DNA from: an uncultured Ruminococcus sp.
Lineage (GTDB): Bacteria; Bacillota; Clostridia; Oscillospirales; Ruminococcaceae
Direction of reading: 5' to 3'
DNA length: 64,000 nucleotides
Assembly (NCBI GenBank): GCA_900318825.1
Contig: ONMB01000010.1
Span: forward strand, 1-64,000
Shown: one piece after another, positions 16,789 through 25,909 of the stretch
Numbering within the stretch: the first letter of the stretch is position 1
How the letters are laid out: every line of letters begins with the position of its first letter
Notes under the pieces: model-generated
Databases searched by the model: none
Told to the model about the DNA's origin: nothing
The model's input: only the letters and a program-made list of their open reading frames with translations
Made by a program: the position numbers and the translations under genes

Positions 16789-19239
16789 TTATTCGACCGG
16801 TAATTTGTCAATAAGTCCGAGCTTATACTTCTGAATGAGAAGAGCATCTTTGTTATTGAGGCTTCCGTTCTCATCAACATCAGCGTTGTTCCAGCCTATT
16901 TCCTTGATAGAAAGATCGCTCTTTCCGAGATCGTACTTGTCAGGATTTGTAGATACCTGCATTACGAGTACGGCATCAGCGATATTTACCTGATCATCGA
17001 GGTTTGCATCTCCGTAGATAGTTATTGTATGCTCACAGCAGCTTGATGTCGGATCAACTGTATCAGTTACAGATGCAGACTCTGTCTCCTTTGTAGGATC
17101 CTCCTCTATACCAGTACCGCCCTGAGCGCTTCTCTTGGGAACGTAGTCAGACTTTGTGGGAACTGTTCCGTCAGGTTCTTCGCCCCATACGAGAACGCCG
17201 TTTACATACATAGGCATATGCTTGTTGAGTGAATCCTCACTCTTGAGGTCTGTTGCTGTTGCGATACCGCCAAGGTAAGACCAGTCATTTGTGCAGTCCC
17301 AGGCACCGTCTGTTGACTTGCCGTCGATAGCGTCAGGGATAGATACACGGAACTGTACCTCGTCTCTGTGCTCGCTCTGTCCGGTAGGCTGAATTATACG
17401 TCCGTCCTCGAACTTGATTCTTGCATAGTATGTATTTCCTGTGGGATCTCCCTCATATTTGTAAGGACCGGAAACAGTTGCATAGCCCTGCTCGCCTTCC
17501 TTATACTGCTGGGATTTGCCTTCGACCTTTATCTGGTCTACTGTAAGGCCATTGTCTAAAAGCTCAGAGATATCGAAGAAGTAACGATATTCAACATCCT
17601 CTGCAACTCTTGCCGGCCATGCTGTATGATTCATTGCCCATGCCTTTATCTCTGTATAGCTCTTTGCAGGCGATCCGTTAAGGATAGCCGCAACCTCCCA
17701 CTCAGGCCATTTTGGTGTTTCAGAGGGAGGGAACGAAGGATCTATCGTTCCGCCGTAATCGTCAACAAGTGCGCAGAGACAAGCTGTGTAGCCGGCATTA
17801 TAGTCGATAGCTACCTCAGAATACTCATACTGAGCAACGCTGTTCTTGTAAGTACCAGCCTGATCCGGACCGCCGACGAGTGCGCCGTAAAGTGTATGAG
17901 CATACTCTGTCTGCCAGCCCTCAGTGCTTCCCTCAGTACCAAGATCATTCCAGTGGTCATCATGGATACCGGAAGCTGTTCTGTGGTGGAATGCAGAAGG
18001 CTGTTTGTCGCCCATACCAAGAACATAACTCATTTTGAGACCGTTGTCGCCGAAGATGTAATCCATCTGTCCCTTAGCCCATTCATTGTACTTGTCCTTG
18101 AGCTTGTCATTTCCCTTGAAAATAGTATCAGAAGCAAGTTTAGCAAGCCAGCAGGTAGAACTTACATGACGTGCAGAGCCCCAGTTAAAGAGCCATGCCA
18201 TGCCATCAGGAGTGTACTGTACTTTCTTTCCGCCGTAACCGTCTATCCAGTAATCAAGGTGGTGGGAAACGTGAGCTATCCAGTCCTCGTTGCCAGTCTC
18301 CTGTGCATAAAGGAGAGCTGCTGCCTGTGAAGTATCGTCCCAGCACAAGCCCCATGTGAACTTACGCTCTGTTGACTGCTCCTCAAGCGGGAATTTCGGT
18401 ATATAATCGCTTTCTACCTTGTCCATATAGCTCTTATCGCCTGTTGCTCTGTAAAGCCAGATAGCTGCAAACATACAGTCATCTACCCATGATGAAGGTT
18501 TGTACATGGTGCCCATAGCGCCGTTTTCAAGTCCTCTTACTTTGTCAGCGGTCTTGAAATATGTTTTAGCCTGGGCAAGATAAGCCTTTGCCTTGTCAGG
18601 CTGTGTGTCCTTGAACATAATATAGCCTTCAGCAAGTGCTGCTGCTGAAAGTGCCATTACGCTGGAATCAGCTATCTCGTCATACGGACGCTCCCAGTCG
18701 CCGCCGTTGAGGTAATGCTTGCGGAGATATACCTCAGCGCTGCACCAGATGTTATGATCAGTTGAGCCGCCTGAAAAATCGCCTATTGTACCGATTATCT
18801 TATCGCCTCTGTCGCACTGCATAAGATAATCAAGTCCCCACTGAACATTATTGCGGTATGTCTCACCAAGTCCTGTTTTATCAACAGTGTCCTTGTATTC
18901 GAGGTAACCCCATGCAAGAATAGCAGCTGAGTAAGCATTTGTAAGTGTGAACTTGAAGTGGTCACCGGCATCGAACCAACCGCCCTTGCAGACATCGGTC
19001 TCATTGCCCTTGTCATCGACCATCGAGTCATCTCTCCACTGTACCGGGTTCCAGTCCGGGAGCTTGCCAGCCTGCTGTACCTCATAGAAGAACATTGACT
19101 TCTGAAGAGCCTCAGCATAGTTGTACTTGCTTGCAGCCTCAGCTGTGAACTGCTTCTCGGGAGCAGTCTGATAAGCTGAAGCCATTGTGGCAGTCATAGC
19201 AAGTGCAGCTGCGGCCGCCGTAAGTTTTTTTAACTTCAT
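16789..19239 (-). CDS. Dockerin-bearing GH9-CBM3c processive endoglucanase
   Basis: An 816-residue secreted cellulase: signal peptide (about 1-36), GH9 catalytic domain starting almost at once (KYNYAEALQKSMFFYEVQQ), a CBM3c-type module (about 505-665) and a dockerin from residue 743. The active site shows GGWFDAGDH (D90, D93) and E475 in SEVAIDYN. This 'theme B' architecture, with the CBM3c packed directly against the catalytic cleft, is known from T. fusca Cel9A and C. cellulolyticum Cel9G and is associated with processive endoglucanase action. The dockerin loops are GDANLDDQVN and NADVDENGSL. The gene has its own promoter and terminator, so it is probably monocistronic despite its clustering with other dockerin genes. 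Confidence 0.95.
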   Translation of the reverse strand: MKLKKLTAAAAALAMTATMASAYQTAPEKQFTAEAASKYNYAEALQKSMFFYEVQQAGKLPDWNPVQWRDDSMVDDKGNETDVCKGGWFDAGDHFKFTLTNAYSAAILAWGYLEYKDTVDKTGLGETYRNNVQWGLDYLMQCDRGDKIIGTIGDFSGGSTDHNIWCSAEVYLRKHYLNGGDWERPYDEIADSSVMALSAAALAEGYIMFKDTQPDKAKAYLAQAKTYFKTADKVRGLENGAMGTMYKPSSWVDDCMFAAIWLYRATGDKSYMDKVESDYIPKFPLEEQSTERKFTWGLCWDDTSQAAALLYAQETGNEDWIAHVSHHLDYWIDGYGGKKVQYTPDGMAWLFNWGSARHVSSTCWLAKLASDTIFKGNDKLKDKYNEWAKGQMDYIFGDNGLKMSYVLGMGDKQPSAFHHRTASGIHDDHWNDLGTEGSTEGWQTEYAHTLYGALVGGPDQAGTYKNSVAQYEYSEVAIDYNAGYTACLCALVDDYGGTIDPSFPPSETPKWPEWEVAAILNGSPAKSYTEIKAWAMNHTAWPARVAEDVEYRYFFDISELLDNGLTVDQIKVEGKSQQYKEGEQGYATVSGPYKYEGDPTGNTYYARIKFEDGRIIQPTGQSEHRDEVQFRVSIPDAIDGKSTDGAWDCTNDWSYLGGIATATDLKSEDSLNKHMPMYVNGVLVWGEEPDGTVPTKSDYVPKRSAQGGTGIEEDPTKETESASVTDTVDPTSSCCEHTITIYGDANLDDQVNIADAVLVMQVSTNPDKYDLGKSDLSIKEIGWNNADVDENGSLNNKDALLIQKYKLGLIDKLPVE

Positions 19240-19292
19240 AAGTATTAACCCCTCTCTATTTTTTGGTACGTTTCACGCACCTATACAATTTT

Positions 19293-19321
19293 ACTATACA
19301 ATAAATAACTGCTTTTGTCAA
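19293..19321 (-). promoter_or_regulatory. Promoter of the GH9-CBM3c gene
   Basis: Minus-strand perfect TTGACA (19316-19321), 17-base spacer, TATAGT (19293-19298). Confidence 0.82.
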
Positions 19322-19342
19322 GTATATTTTATTCTGGATATG

Positions 19343-19371
19343 AAAAAAGAGGTCCGGGAAACCTCTTTTTT
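19343..19371 (-). terminator. Terminator of the PL1-PL9 lyase gene
   Basis: AAAAAAGAGGT (19343-19353) pairs with ACCTCTTTTTT (19361-19371) around a seven-base loop, 30 bases after the stop at 19403. The A/T-rich arms let it work in either direction. Confidence 0.82.
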
Positions 19372-19402
19372 CACTATTTTTAAATTAAAGGAGTATTGGG
19401 TG

Positions 19403-22400
19403 TCAGAAATTCTTGATAAGTCCGAGCTTGAACTTCTGTATCATAAGCGCATCGGAGTTTGTAAGTCCTGCCTTGCCGTCAACATCAGCGTTCTTTTCGC
19501 CCTGCGGCTTTATGCTCACGTCGGACTTGCCCTGAGCGTACTTGTCGGGGTTCGTAGCGACCTGCATTACGAGCACTGCGTCTGCGATATTTACGGTATT
19601 ATCGAGATTAGCGTCGCCGGCAAGTGTTACGCTGAGCTCCTCAGATGAAGGCTGAGTCGTTTCCGGAGCAGTTGTGGTCTCGGGCTGGAGTGTTCCTGTC
19701 GTGTAGACAGCCGGAGTAGCCTTCTGTGAAACGCCCTTGCTCATCTTGTAGCCAAGTCCGCTGAAGGTGCTGTTTGAAGCTGTCTCCGCAAATCCGGACG
19801 GCTTGGGTGAACCGTCAGCGTTTCTCCATGCCTTGTGGAAATCGGTGCCCATTCCGGCAACGTTCAGCGTGATGAAATCGTTATCGCCGGGCTTGACTAC
19901 GCTGCCCTTCTTTTCGCCGCTTGCAATGGCAGTCGTATTGGTGATGTAGTAGTATGTGCCGCTGTTGTTGAAGTAGACTGAGCTTGTCATATTGCCCACG
20001 AGCTTGTCGCTTGCGAGCTTTATGCCGGCAGCGTTGGTCTTTGAGACCTTGCCGGTATTGTAGTATGACATCATATTTGTGAGGGTAGTAGAAGTATCGT
20101 TCCTGTAAACAAAGTAGTTGGCTTTACCTTTGCCGCCTATACCGTTATTGTAGGCGGTACAGAGGTTCATATCGCCGAATTTCGGGTTGTTGTTGTCGGT
20201 AAAGCCGCAGTTGAGGTTCTCGAAAGCGAGACAGTTCTCGACCTTGTGGCGGGTGCCTACACCGCCGCCGCCGAGCTTGAAGCCGTTTCCGTCGCAGTCA
20301 CCGTAGCCCCTGCCGTCCTCTGTGAAGCCATTGCGGAAGGCTATACAATTCCTGAGAGTTACAACTCCGATAGGACCGGTAGCTTCTTTTGCGTAGAGGT
20401 CCCAGCCGTCGTCCGAGTTATTGTATGAGATACAGCCGTCAAAAACGTTGCCGTTTCCGCAGGTCAGCTTTGCAGCAAAGCCGTCAGCGTTCTCCATTTT
20501 CTCCTCATCGCAGTTGTTGCGAGCAGTGCAGTTCTTGATGAGATTGTTGGTCGGCCACTGTGAAACGTCTGCATAAGAGGAGTTCATACGCGACACCTGA
20601 AGACCGGTATCGCGGTTGCCCTCGAATATCATCATCTCGATAATGTTGTTGTCGCCTGCAAGGAGCATTCCATTGTCTCCTGCACCTGCGACCGTGAATC
20701 CGTAGAAGTGCCAGTAGGAGCCCTCGAGCACAAAGCCTCTTGCCGTGTCAGCAGTAGCCTGTCCCGAGAAATCAAACTTTACGTCAGCTCCGGGATATGC
20801 GGCAATGGTCTTGAAGCTGCCGGCTGTTCCGGAATTGCTCTCCGCGATATTGATAGTATCTGAGAACTTGTAGGTGCCGCCGAGGAGGTAGATATAGCCG
20901 CCTGCCGGAACATTCTTTATCGCTGTCAGAACGTCAGTCGGAGATGAAACGCTCTTGCCGTCACCGCCGCCGGAGGGTGAAGCGAAAATGACGTTGCTGC
21001 CCGTAAACGGGATAGTTCCATCTGTAACAGACGGCTGTCCTGACGAAGCAGTCGTTGTGACCTGAGCCTGAGTTGTTTCCTGAGGCTGAGTAGTCACCTG
21101 AATATCTGTAACGACCGGAGCCGTTGCCGTAGGAGTTTCAATGACCTCTGAGCCGTCCTCTTTGAAACCGCTGCCTATTGCGGTTATCTTGTCCTTATAG
21201 CTGACGAGTGCAGATTTCAGAGCATCATTGACTGCCGAGCTCTTGTCGTCGACCGAATTGTCAAACGTCCACTTGAAATCGCCGCCGTCAACTCTTCCTG
21301 CCTTTGAAGTCACGCTCGCGGGAACAGCTTCAGCGCTTTCAGGTGTGTACTTATAGAAATCCGAAGCCGTATCGAAGTTCGAGTATACCGCACCGCCGTT
21401 CTTTGCCTTAGCCGACGAGGGGACCTTTTCGCCTCTTGAGGAAGCCTCATAAGCGTCGAAATCGGTGTTGTTCTGCTGATATGTGACGTAGCTCTGCGCA
21501 CCGACTATCTTGTTGCCGTAGGACTTTATCATTCCGCCGGTCTCGCCGGACATCGTGGACTTGCCTTCCGAATCGAAGTCGTCCGCCTGACTTGCGATTA
21601 TCATCGGCAGCTTGCAGTTCCTGAAATAGTTGCTCTCGACGAATGCAGAACAGCCAAGTGCAGCGCCTATACCGTACTTAGCGTTGCCGTCGTAGTAGTT
21701 GTTGTAGCAGTGGACTGTGCAGGTCCTTATCCTGGGGTGACGTGAGTCGGAGTGATCGTACCAGTTGTGATGATAGGTAACATAATTCTCGACAGTCTCG
21801 TCCTTCATACCCTGGAGATTGCACTTTCCGTTGTCCCAGAAGTGATTGTAGGAATGTGTAACATAGGTGGACTTTTTGGTATCAAGAGCACCGTCGCCCT
21901 TCTTCTGATCGGCGTCCGAACCGGCATCGCCGTAGAAGAAATCACAGTTATGTACCCAGACATGGTCATTTGCCTGCTGAAGACCGCAGTCGTCACCCTC
22001 GCTGCTGTTGCAGTTCATAAAGCCGATGTTGCGCACCTCAACATTTGAGCTGCCCTTTAGAACGAGTCCGAAGCCGTTGAAGGTAGCATCGCTGCCGATA
22101 CCCTCGACTGTGAGACCGCAGGTAACGCCGTCAACGAGCAGATCGCCCTTGGGCATATTGGCAGGATCTTCGATATTTCCGATAAATCTGATACATACAG
22201 GTCCAACCTTTGAGTTGCCCTTCAGGTTAGTTATGATGTTCTGAACTCCCTGAAGCGAAACATTTCCGCCCTTCTTGTCGGGAAGCGTTACCGTAACAGT
22301 GTCCTTTGTTGCATTGGTGACATATATCACAGCCGCATTGCTCTTGAGGGTTCCGTCATTATTATAAGCACCAGATGAGGAACCGTTCACGAAACCATAA

Positions 22401-22813
22401 CCCGAGCGGTCGTGAGCATAGGCGGAAGCAGTTATCTCTGCCGCCTTGGAGCTATCCTCCCTGCCGCTGATAACGGGAACGACTTTCAGTGTGTGGCTGC
22501 CTGCTTTGAGTCCGGGAGCGTCAGCTCTGACATAGCCCGGATACTGCCTTATCAGCATATTATCGAGCTTTTTGCCGTCAACGTAGACATTGTAGCCGGA
22601 AGCCCCCGAAACTGTTGCCCATGTGGCATAGATGCCCTCGCCGTAGCCGGCTGACTTGATGAACTTGACACTGCTTTCGACTGCCGCAGAAGCGTCGAAG
22701 CCCTCGCTAAGTGAAGGAATACGTCCGGCAGGAGCGCAAACAATGCCGGAAACGCTCATCAGAGCTGCCGCAGCAACAGAAGCAACTCTCTTTCTCAGCA
22801 AATCATTTCTCAT
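19403..22813 (-). CDS. Dockerin-bearing double pectate lyase (PL1 + PL9)
   Basis: A 1136-residue secreted enzyme with two lyase modules. After a signal peptide and an Fn3-like domain (about 35-100) comes a family PL1 parallel beta-helix (about 105-480) with VEVRNIGFMNC, WVHNCDFFYG and the HHNWYDHSDSRHPR motif containing the catalytic Arg region. A Thr/Gln-rich linker (about 555-590) leads to a PL9-type beta-helix (about 598-1020; GGTYKFSDTI, NADGFAAKL, NNSDDGWDLY). A dockerin starts at residue 1066. Both modules should cleave polygalacturonate by beta-elimination in a calcium-dependent way. The start at 22813 has GGAGGG at a good distance; an upstream in-frame start at 22840 is not supported. 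Unsaturated products would fit the family 105 hydrolase operon nearby, although that enzyme prefers rhamnogalacturonan products. Confidence 0.93.
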   Translation of the reverse strand: MRNDLLRKRVASVAAAALMSVSGIVCAPAGRIPSLSEGFDASAAVESSVKFIKSAGYGEGIYATWATVSGASGYNVYVDGKKLDNMLIRQYPGYVRADAPGLKAGSHTLKVVPVISGREDSSKAAEITASAYAHDRSGYGFVNGSSSGAYNNDGTLKSNAAVIYVTNATKDTVTVTLPDKKGGNVSLQGVQNIITNLKGNSKVGPVCIRFIGNIEDPANMPKGDLLVDGVTCGLTVEGIGSDATFNGFGLVLKGSSNVEVRNIGFMNCNSSEGDDCGLQQANDHVWVHNCDFFYGDAGSDADQKKGDGALDTKKSTYVTHSYNHFWDNGKCNLQGMKDETVENYVTYHHNWYDHSDSRHPRIRTCTVHCYNNYYDGNAKYGIGAALGCSAFVESNYFRNCKLPMIIASQADDFDSEGKSTMSGETGGMIKSYGNKIVGAQSYVTYQQNNTDFDAYEASSRGEKVPSSAKAKNGGAVYSNFDTASDFYKYTPESAEAVPASVTSKAGRVDGGDFKWTFDNSVDDKSSAVNDALKSALVSYKDKITAIGSGFKEDGSEVIETPTATAPVVTDIQVTTQPQETTQAQVTTTASSGQPSVTDGTIPFTGSNVIFASPSGGGDGKSVSSPTDVLTAIKNVPAGGYIYLLGGTYKFSDTINIAESNSGTAGSFKTIAAYPGADVKFDFSGQATADTARGFVLEGSYWHFYGFTVAGAGDNGMLLAGDNNIIEMMIFEGNRDTGLQVSRMNSSYADVSQWPTNNLIKNCTARNNCDEEKMENADGFAAKLTCGNGNVFDGCISYNNSDDGWDLYAKEATGPIGVVTLRNCIAFRNGFTEDGRGYGDCDGNGFKLGGGGVGTRHKVENCLAFENLNCGFTDNNNPKFGDMNLCTAYNNGIGGKGKANYFVYRNDTSTTLTNMMSYYNTGKVSKTNAAGIKLASDKLVGNMTSSVYFNNSGTYYYITNTTAIASGEKKGSVVKPGDNDFITLNVAGMGTDFHKAWRNADGSPKPSGFAETASNSTFSGLGYKMSKGVSQKATPAVYTTGTLQPETTTAPETTQPSSEELSVTLAGDANLDNTVNIADAVLVMQVATNPDKYAQGKSDVSIKPQGEKNADVDGKAGLTNSDALMIQKFKLGLIKNF

Positions 22814-22880
22814 AATAGTCCCTCCATAAAAATATCCCACAGCGGTCCCACTGACCGCAATTCGCTATTCCTATGATTAC

Positions 22881-22909
22881 ATTATATAGCACCTGAGGTC
22901 AGATTTCAA
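22881..22909 (-). promoter_or_regulatory. Promoter of the PL1-PL9 gene
   Basis: Minus-strand TTGAAA (22904-22909), 17-base spacer, TATAAT (22881-22886). Confidence 0.8.
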
Positions 22910-22943
22910 TGATATATAGTACTCATTAACTGATATATCGTGC
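22910..22943. promoter_or_regulatory. Pair of direct repeats immediately upstream of the lyase promoter (probable activator sites)
   Basis: TGATATATAGTAC (22910-22922) and TGATATATCGTGC (22931-22943) share 11 of 13 bases and lie exactly 21 bp apart, two turns of the helix, with the proximal copy touching the -35 box. This geometry is typical for a dimeric activator such as an AraC-type protein or response regulator. Confidence 0.55.
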
Positions 22944-22998
22944 TATGCCGTGGTATAAATTTACACAATAGGTCATATAGCTTTCATATAACAAAAGC

Positions 22999-23025
22999 CC
23001 CGGAGCTGTTTCAGACAGCTTCGGG
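22999..23025 (-). terminator. Terminator of the XRE-family regulator gene
   Basis: CCCGGAGCTGT and ACAGCTTCGGG form an 11-bp stem (one G-T pair), followed on the minus strand by CTTTTGTTAT. Confidence 0.78.
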
Positions 23026-23063
23026 ACGCAGTATCGGTATTCAGTTATCGCTGTGAGGAAAGT

Positions 23064-23675
23064 TCATTCCTTGCTTATGACCTTTTTCTGCCATGACTTC
23101 TTCTGGCACTGAGGGCATTTCATATAGCGTTTTCTGCCCATATGAGGAGCTATGTTCACATTGAGGTAAGTCGGGACATATCTGTGTCCGCACTCTTTGC
23201 ATTCGTAATATCCGGCAACCTGTTCGATCCTGAGCGAAAACAGACAACCGACCACAAATGCCACAGATCCCACTCCGATAAGCAATAATCTGAGCCAGTC
23301 CTGCATATTGATGAATACCGCGGTCAGGAGCACAGTAAGCAAAAAGACCGACGATATCACGCATATCACTATCTCAACTGACAGCAAACGTTTATCTGCT
23401 TCTTCCTTCTGCTTTACCATTTCCAGTAAGTTTTTCTCGGTTGTTTCATTATATTTCTCCATAGATACGACCTCCCCGCATAACAGATCATTAACTGTTA
23501 TCTTTAGTATACCGCAAAGCTCGAGCATTACTGAAACGTCCGGCAAAGATCTGCCGGTCTCCCATTTTGAGACGGCCCTGTCGGTGATGCCGAGCTGCTC
23601 CGCAAGCCGTGCCTGCGTCAAGCCCTGTGACTTTCGTCTTTTTGAAATAAATCTTCCGATCTTTAACTGATCCAT
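23064..23675 (-). CDS. XRE-family regulator with membrane segments and C-terminal zinc ribbon
   Basis: A 203-residue protein. Residues about 5-60 are a Cro/CI-type helix-turn-helix (SKRRKSQGLTQARLAEQL, then TDRAVSKWETGRSLPDVS). A short coiled-coil-like segment follows, then two hydrophobic segments (about 100-120 and 126-145), and a zinc ribbon with two CxxC pairs (CKEC and CPQC). The start at 23675 has AGGAGGG upstream. The combination suggests a membrane-tethered DNA-binding protein that senses something at the membrane or through metal/redox at the ribbon. Target genes are not evident; the adjacent PL1-PL9 gene, which carries paired operator-like repeats, is only a positional candidate. 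Confidence 0.82.
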   Translation of the reverse strand: MDQLKIGRFISKRRKSQGLTQARLAEQLGITDRAVSKWETGRSLPDVSVMLELCGILKITVNDLLCGEVVSMEKYNETTEKNLLEMVKQKEEADKRLLSVEIVICVISSVFLLTVLLTAVFINMQDWLRLLLIGVGSVAFVVGCLFSLRIEQVAGYYECKECGHRYVPTYLNVNIAPHMGRKRYMKCPQCQKKSWQKKVISKE

Positions 23676-23700
23676 GAGTTTTGCCCTCCTTTCACTTTCA

Positions 23701-23728
23701 ATTATAGTCATTTCCAGCCAGACTGCAA
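23701..23728 (-). promoter_or_regulatory. Probable promoter of the XRE-family gene
   Basis: Minus-strand TTGCAG (23723-23728), 16-base spacer, TATAAT (23701-23706); transcription would start about 20 bases before the start codon. Confidence 0.55.
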
Positions 23729-23827
23729 CATACTATCGGTTGAACGGGGAGATATCAACCAGCGGTAGAGTCCGGAATATCGCGCTTTTTATGAAGTCAG
23801 CAGTTTCTCAGCAGCACAATATCAAAA

Positions 23828-23869
23828 ATGCCATAGTATCCCTGACAGCTGTCAGAAATACTATGGCAT
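23828..23869 (-). terminator. Large terminator hairpin of the tepA-to-ispH operon
   Basis: ATGCCATAGTAT (23828-23839) pairs with ATACTATGGCAT (23858-23869), and the inner CTGACAGCTGTCAG extends the stem. The minus strand continues TTTTTGATATT, so this ends the long operon after ispH-S1. Confidence 0.82.
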
Positions 23870-23926
23870 ACCTTTACAGGTCTTTCAGCGCTGCAGCAAT
23901 TGCAGCATTACACATTATATTTTGAA

Positions 23927-25909
23927 TTATTCAGCGTCATTCTCAGCAGGAGCTTCCTCAGCCTCATCTGCTTCTTCACTGTCCTCGAGGAGTGCGCGCA
24001 TAGAAATGCTGATTCTCTTGGACTCTGTGTCAATGTCGATGATCTTAACGTCAACTTCATCGCCTACTGTGAGGATATCCTTAACATTCTCGACCTTCTT
24101 GTCAGCGATCTGAGAGATGTGGATAAGACCGTCAACGCCGTCGATGATGCGAGCGAAAGCGCCGAAGCTGGTGATAGAAACGATAGTTGCCTTAACAACA
24201 TCGCCTACGTGATAGTTAGCCTTGAATACTTCCCAAGGATTGTCCTCTTCCTTCTTGTAGCCGAGGGAAATTCTGTTCTCCTCGCGGTTGAGGTCCTTGA
24301 TGTAAACCTCGAGAGTATCGCCGACATTTACGACCTCGCTCGGGTGCTTGATGCGCTTCCAAGAGAGCTCGGAGATGTGTACCATACCGTCGATGCCGCC
24401 GAGATCAACGAAAGCACCGAAGCTGGTGAGAGACTTTACCTTACCTGTGTATGTAGCGCCAACTTCAGCAGTCTCCCAGAACTTAGCCTGAGCCTCTGCC
24501 TTCTTAGCGTTCTGGACAGCCTTGATAGAACCAACAGCTCTCTTTCTGCCCTCTGTAACTTCGATGATAGTGAACTCTACCTTCTTCTTGAGAAGCTGCT
24601 CGAGTTCTGCTCCTCTGGGGAGACCTGTCTGTGAAGCAGGGATAAATACTCTTACGCCGAGAACGTTGAGAGTAACGCCCTTGTTAACAACGTGCTGAAC
24701 AACGCCCTCGAGAACAGTGCCCTCTTCCTTAGCCTGAAGGATCTTCTCATAGCCAGCCTGCTCGTCTACCTTTCTCTTGGAAAGTGCGCAGGTACCCTCA
24801 GCGTCGTTTACCTTAATTACAACAAGATCGATCTCGTCGCCGACACTAACGATATCAGCAGGCTTCTTAGAGGGGTCGTCTGTAAGATCGTCGAGTGCAA
24901 CATAGCCGGTGTGCTTTGTGCCGAGGTCAACGATAGCTTCTGTATTATTTACAGCAACAACTGTGCCTTTTACTTTCTCTCCTGTATGTATTTTTTTGAA
25001 TGACTCGTCGATAGCCTGAGCAAAATCGAACTCCTCATTCTGATTAGCTGCAAGAATTTCATTTTCTGCCATTTTGGTTTGTACCTCCTTGATTATGTGC
25101 GCCGGAGTAGAGGCTCCAGCGGTAATGCCGATCTTATCGGCAGAGGGAAGCATTAAGCTCCGAAGCTCGTCCGAATTCTCAATATGATACGTTTTGCAGT
25201 AACGGCTGCACACCTCGAACAGTTTGACTGTATTGGAGCTGTGTCTGCCTCCGACCACAAGCATTATATCCGAATTTTTAGCAAGCTCAGCCGCGTCGGA
25301 CTGTCTTGTATCGGTCGCATTGCAGATAGTATCAAAGATAACGATGTTCGGATCGTCTTTCGGGATCACGTTTAAACACTCGTCCCATACTACAATATTA
25401 TACGTCGTTTGAGCTACAATTGCAAGTCTTTTTTTCAAATTTGTGTACTTTTTTTCAAAAAAGTCCTTTAGCTCAAAATTATCTTTAAAAACAAGGCAAT
25501 TTTCGTCACAATGACCAACTATCCCCTGCACCTCCGGGTGAGATGAGTCACCGGCTATCAGTATAAAGTAGCCCTCGGCGGTCTTTTCGGCAACGATCTT
25601 GTGTATCCTTGACACAAACGGACAGGTCGCATCGAGCATACGGTTGCCCTTTGCGGCGATCTGCTCATAGATATCCCTGCCTACTCCGTGCGAGCGGATA
25701 ACGACGGTCTCGTCGGGTTCGAGCTCGTCGGGAGTCTCTACGATACGCGCTCCCTTGGACTTCATATCGTTCACGACGTCCTGATTGTGGATTATAGGTC
25801 CGAGAGTTGCCACTTTAGTGTTCTTTTCGAGCTCGCTGTAAACCATTTTCACAGCCCTGTCCACTCCGAAGCAGAAGCCTGCCGACTTCGCAACTGTGAC
25901 CTTACTCAT
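23927..25909 (-). CDS. ispH: IspH (HMB-PP reductase) fused to four S1 RNA-binding domains
   Basis: The N-terminal half (about 1-285) is 4-hydroxy-3-methylbut-2-enyl diphosphate reductase, the last step of the non-mevalonate isoprenoid pathway. The three iron-sulfur cysteines are visible in GFCFGVDRA, LDATCPFV and DTICNATDTRQ, with the catalytic HxxE-type region around SSHPEVQGI. The C-terminal half carries four S1 domains with the typical GxVxxxxxxGAFVDLGGIDGMVH pattern, resembling ribosomal protein S1 or YpfD. This fusion is known in Clostridia. The start at 25909 (MSKVTVAKS) overlaps the plsC stop by eight bases; the earlier in-frame start at 25954 lies inside plsC. The whole protein is 660 residues, with an acidic Glu/Ala-rich tail. 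Confidence 0.96.
   Translation of the reverse strand: MSKVTVAKSAGFCFGVDRAVKMVYSELEKNTKVATLGPIIHNQDVVNDMKSKGARIVETPDELEPDETVVIRSHGVGRDIYEQIAAKGNRMLDATCPFVSRIHKIVAEKTAEGYFILIAGDSSHPEVQGIVGHCDENCLVFKDNFELKDFFEKKYTNLKKRLAIVAQTTYNIVVWDECLNVIPKDDPNIVIFDTICNATDTRQSDAAELAKNSDIMLVVGGRHSSNTVKLFEVCSRYCKTYHIENSDELRSLMLPSADKIGITAGASTPAHIIKEVQTKMAENEILAANQNEEFDFAQAIDESFKKIHTGEKVKGTVVAVNNTEAIVDLGTKHTGYVALDDLTDDPSKKPADIVSVGDEIDLVVIKVNDAEGTCALSKRKVDEQAGYEKILQAKEEGTVLEGVVQHVVNKGVTLNVLGVRVFIPASQTGLPRGAELEQLLKKKVEFTIIEVTEGRKRAVGSIKAVQNAKKAEAQAKFWETAEVGATYTGKVKSLTSFGAFVDLGGIDGMVHISELSWKRIKHPSEVVNVGDTLEVYIKDLNREENRISLGYKKEEDNPWEVFKANYHVGDVVKATIVSITSFGAFARIIDGVDGLIHISQIADKKVENVKDILTVGDEVDVKIIDIDTESKRISISMRALLEDSEEADEAEEAPAENDAE

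Noticed and set aside
22814..22840. Upstream start for the PL1-PL9 lyase
   Set aside because: The residues before 22813 do not fit a signal peptide, and GGAGGG is positioned for the 22813 ATG.
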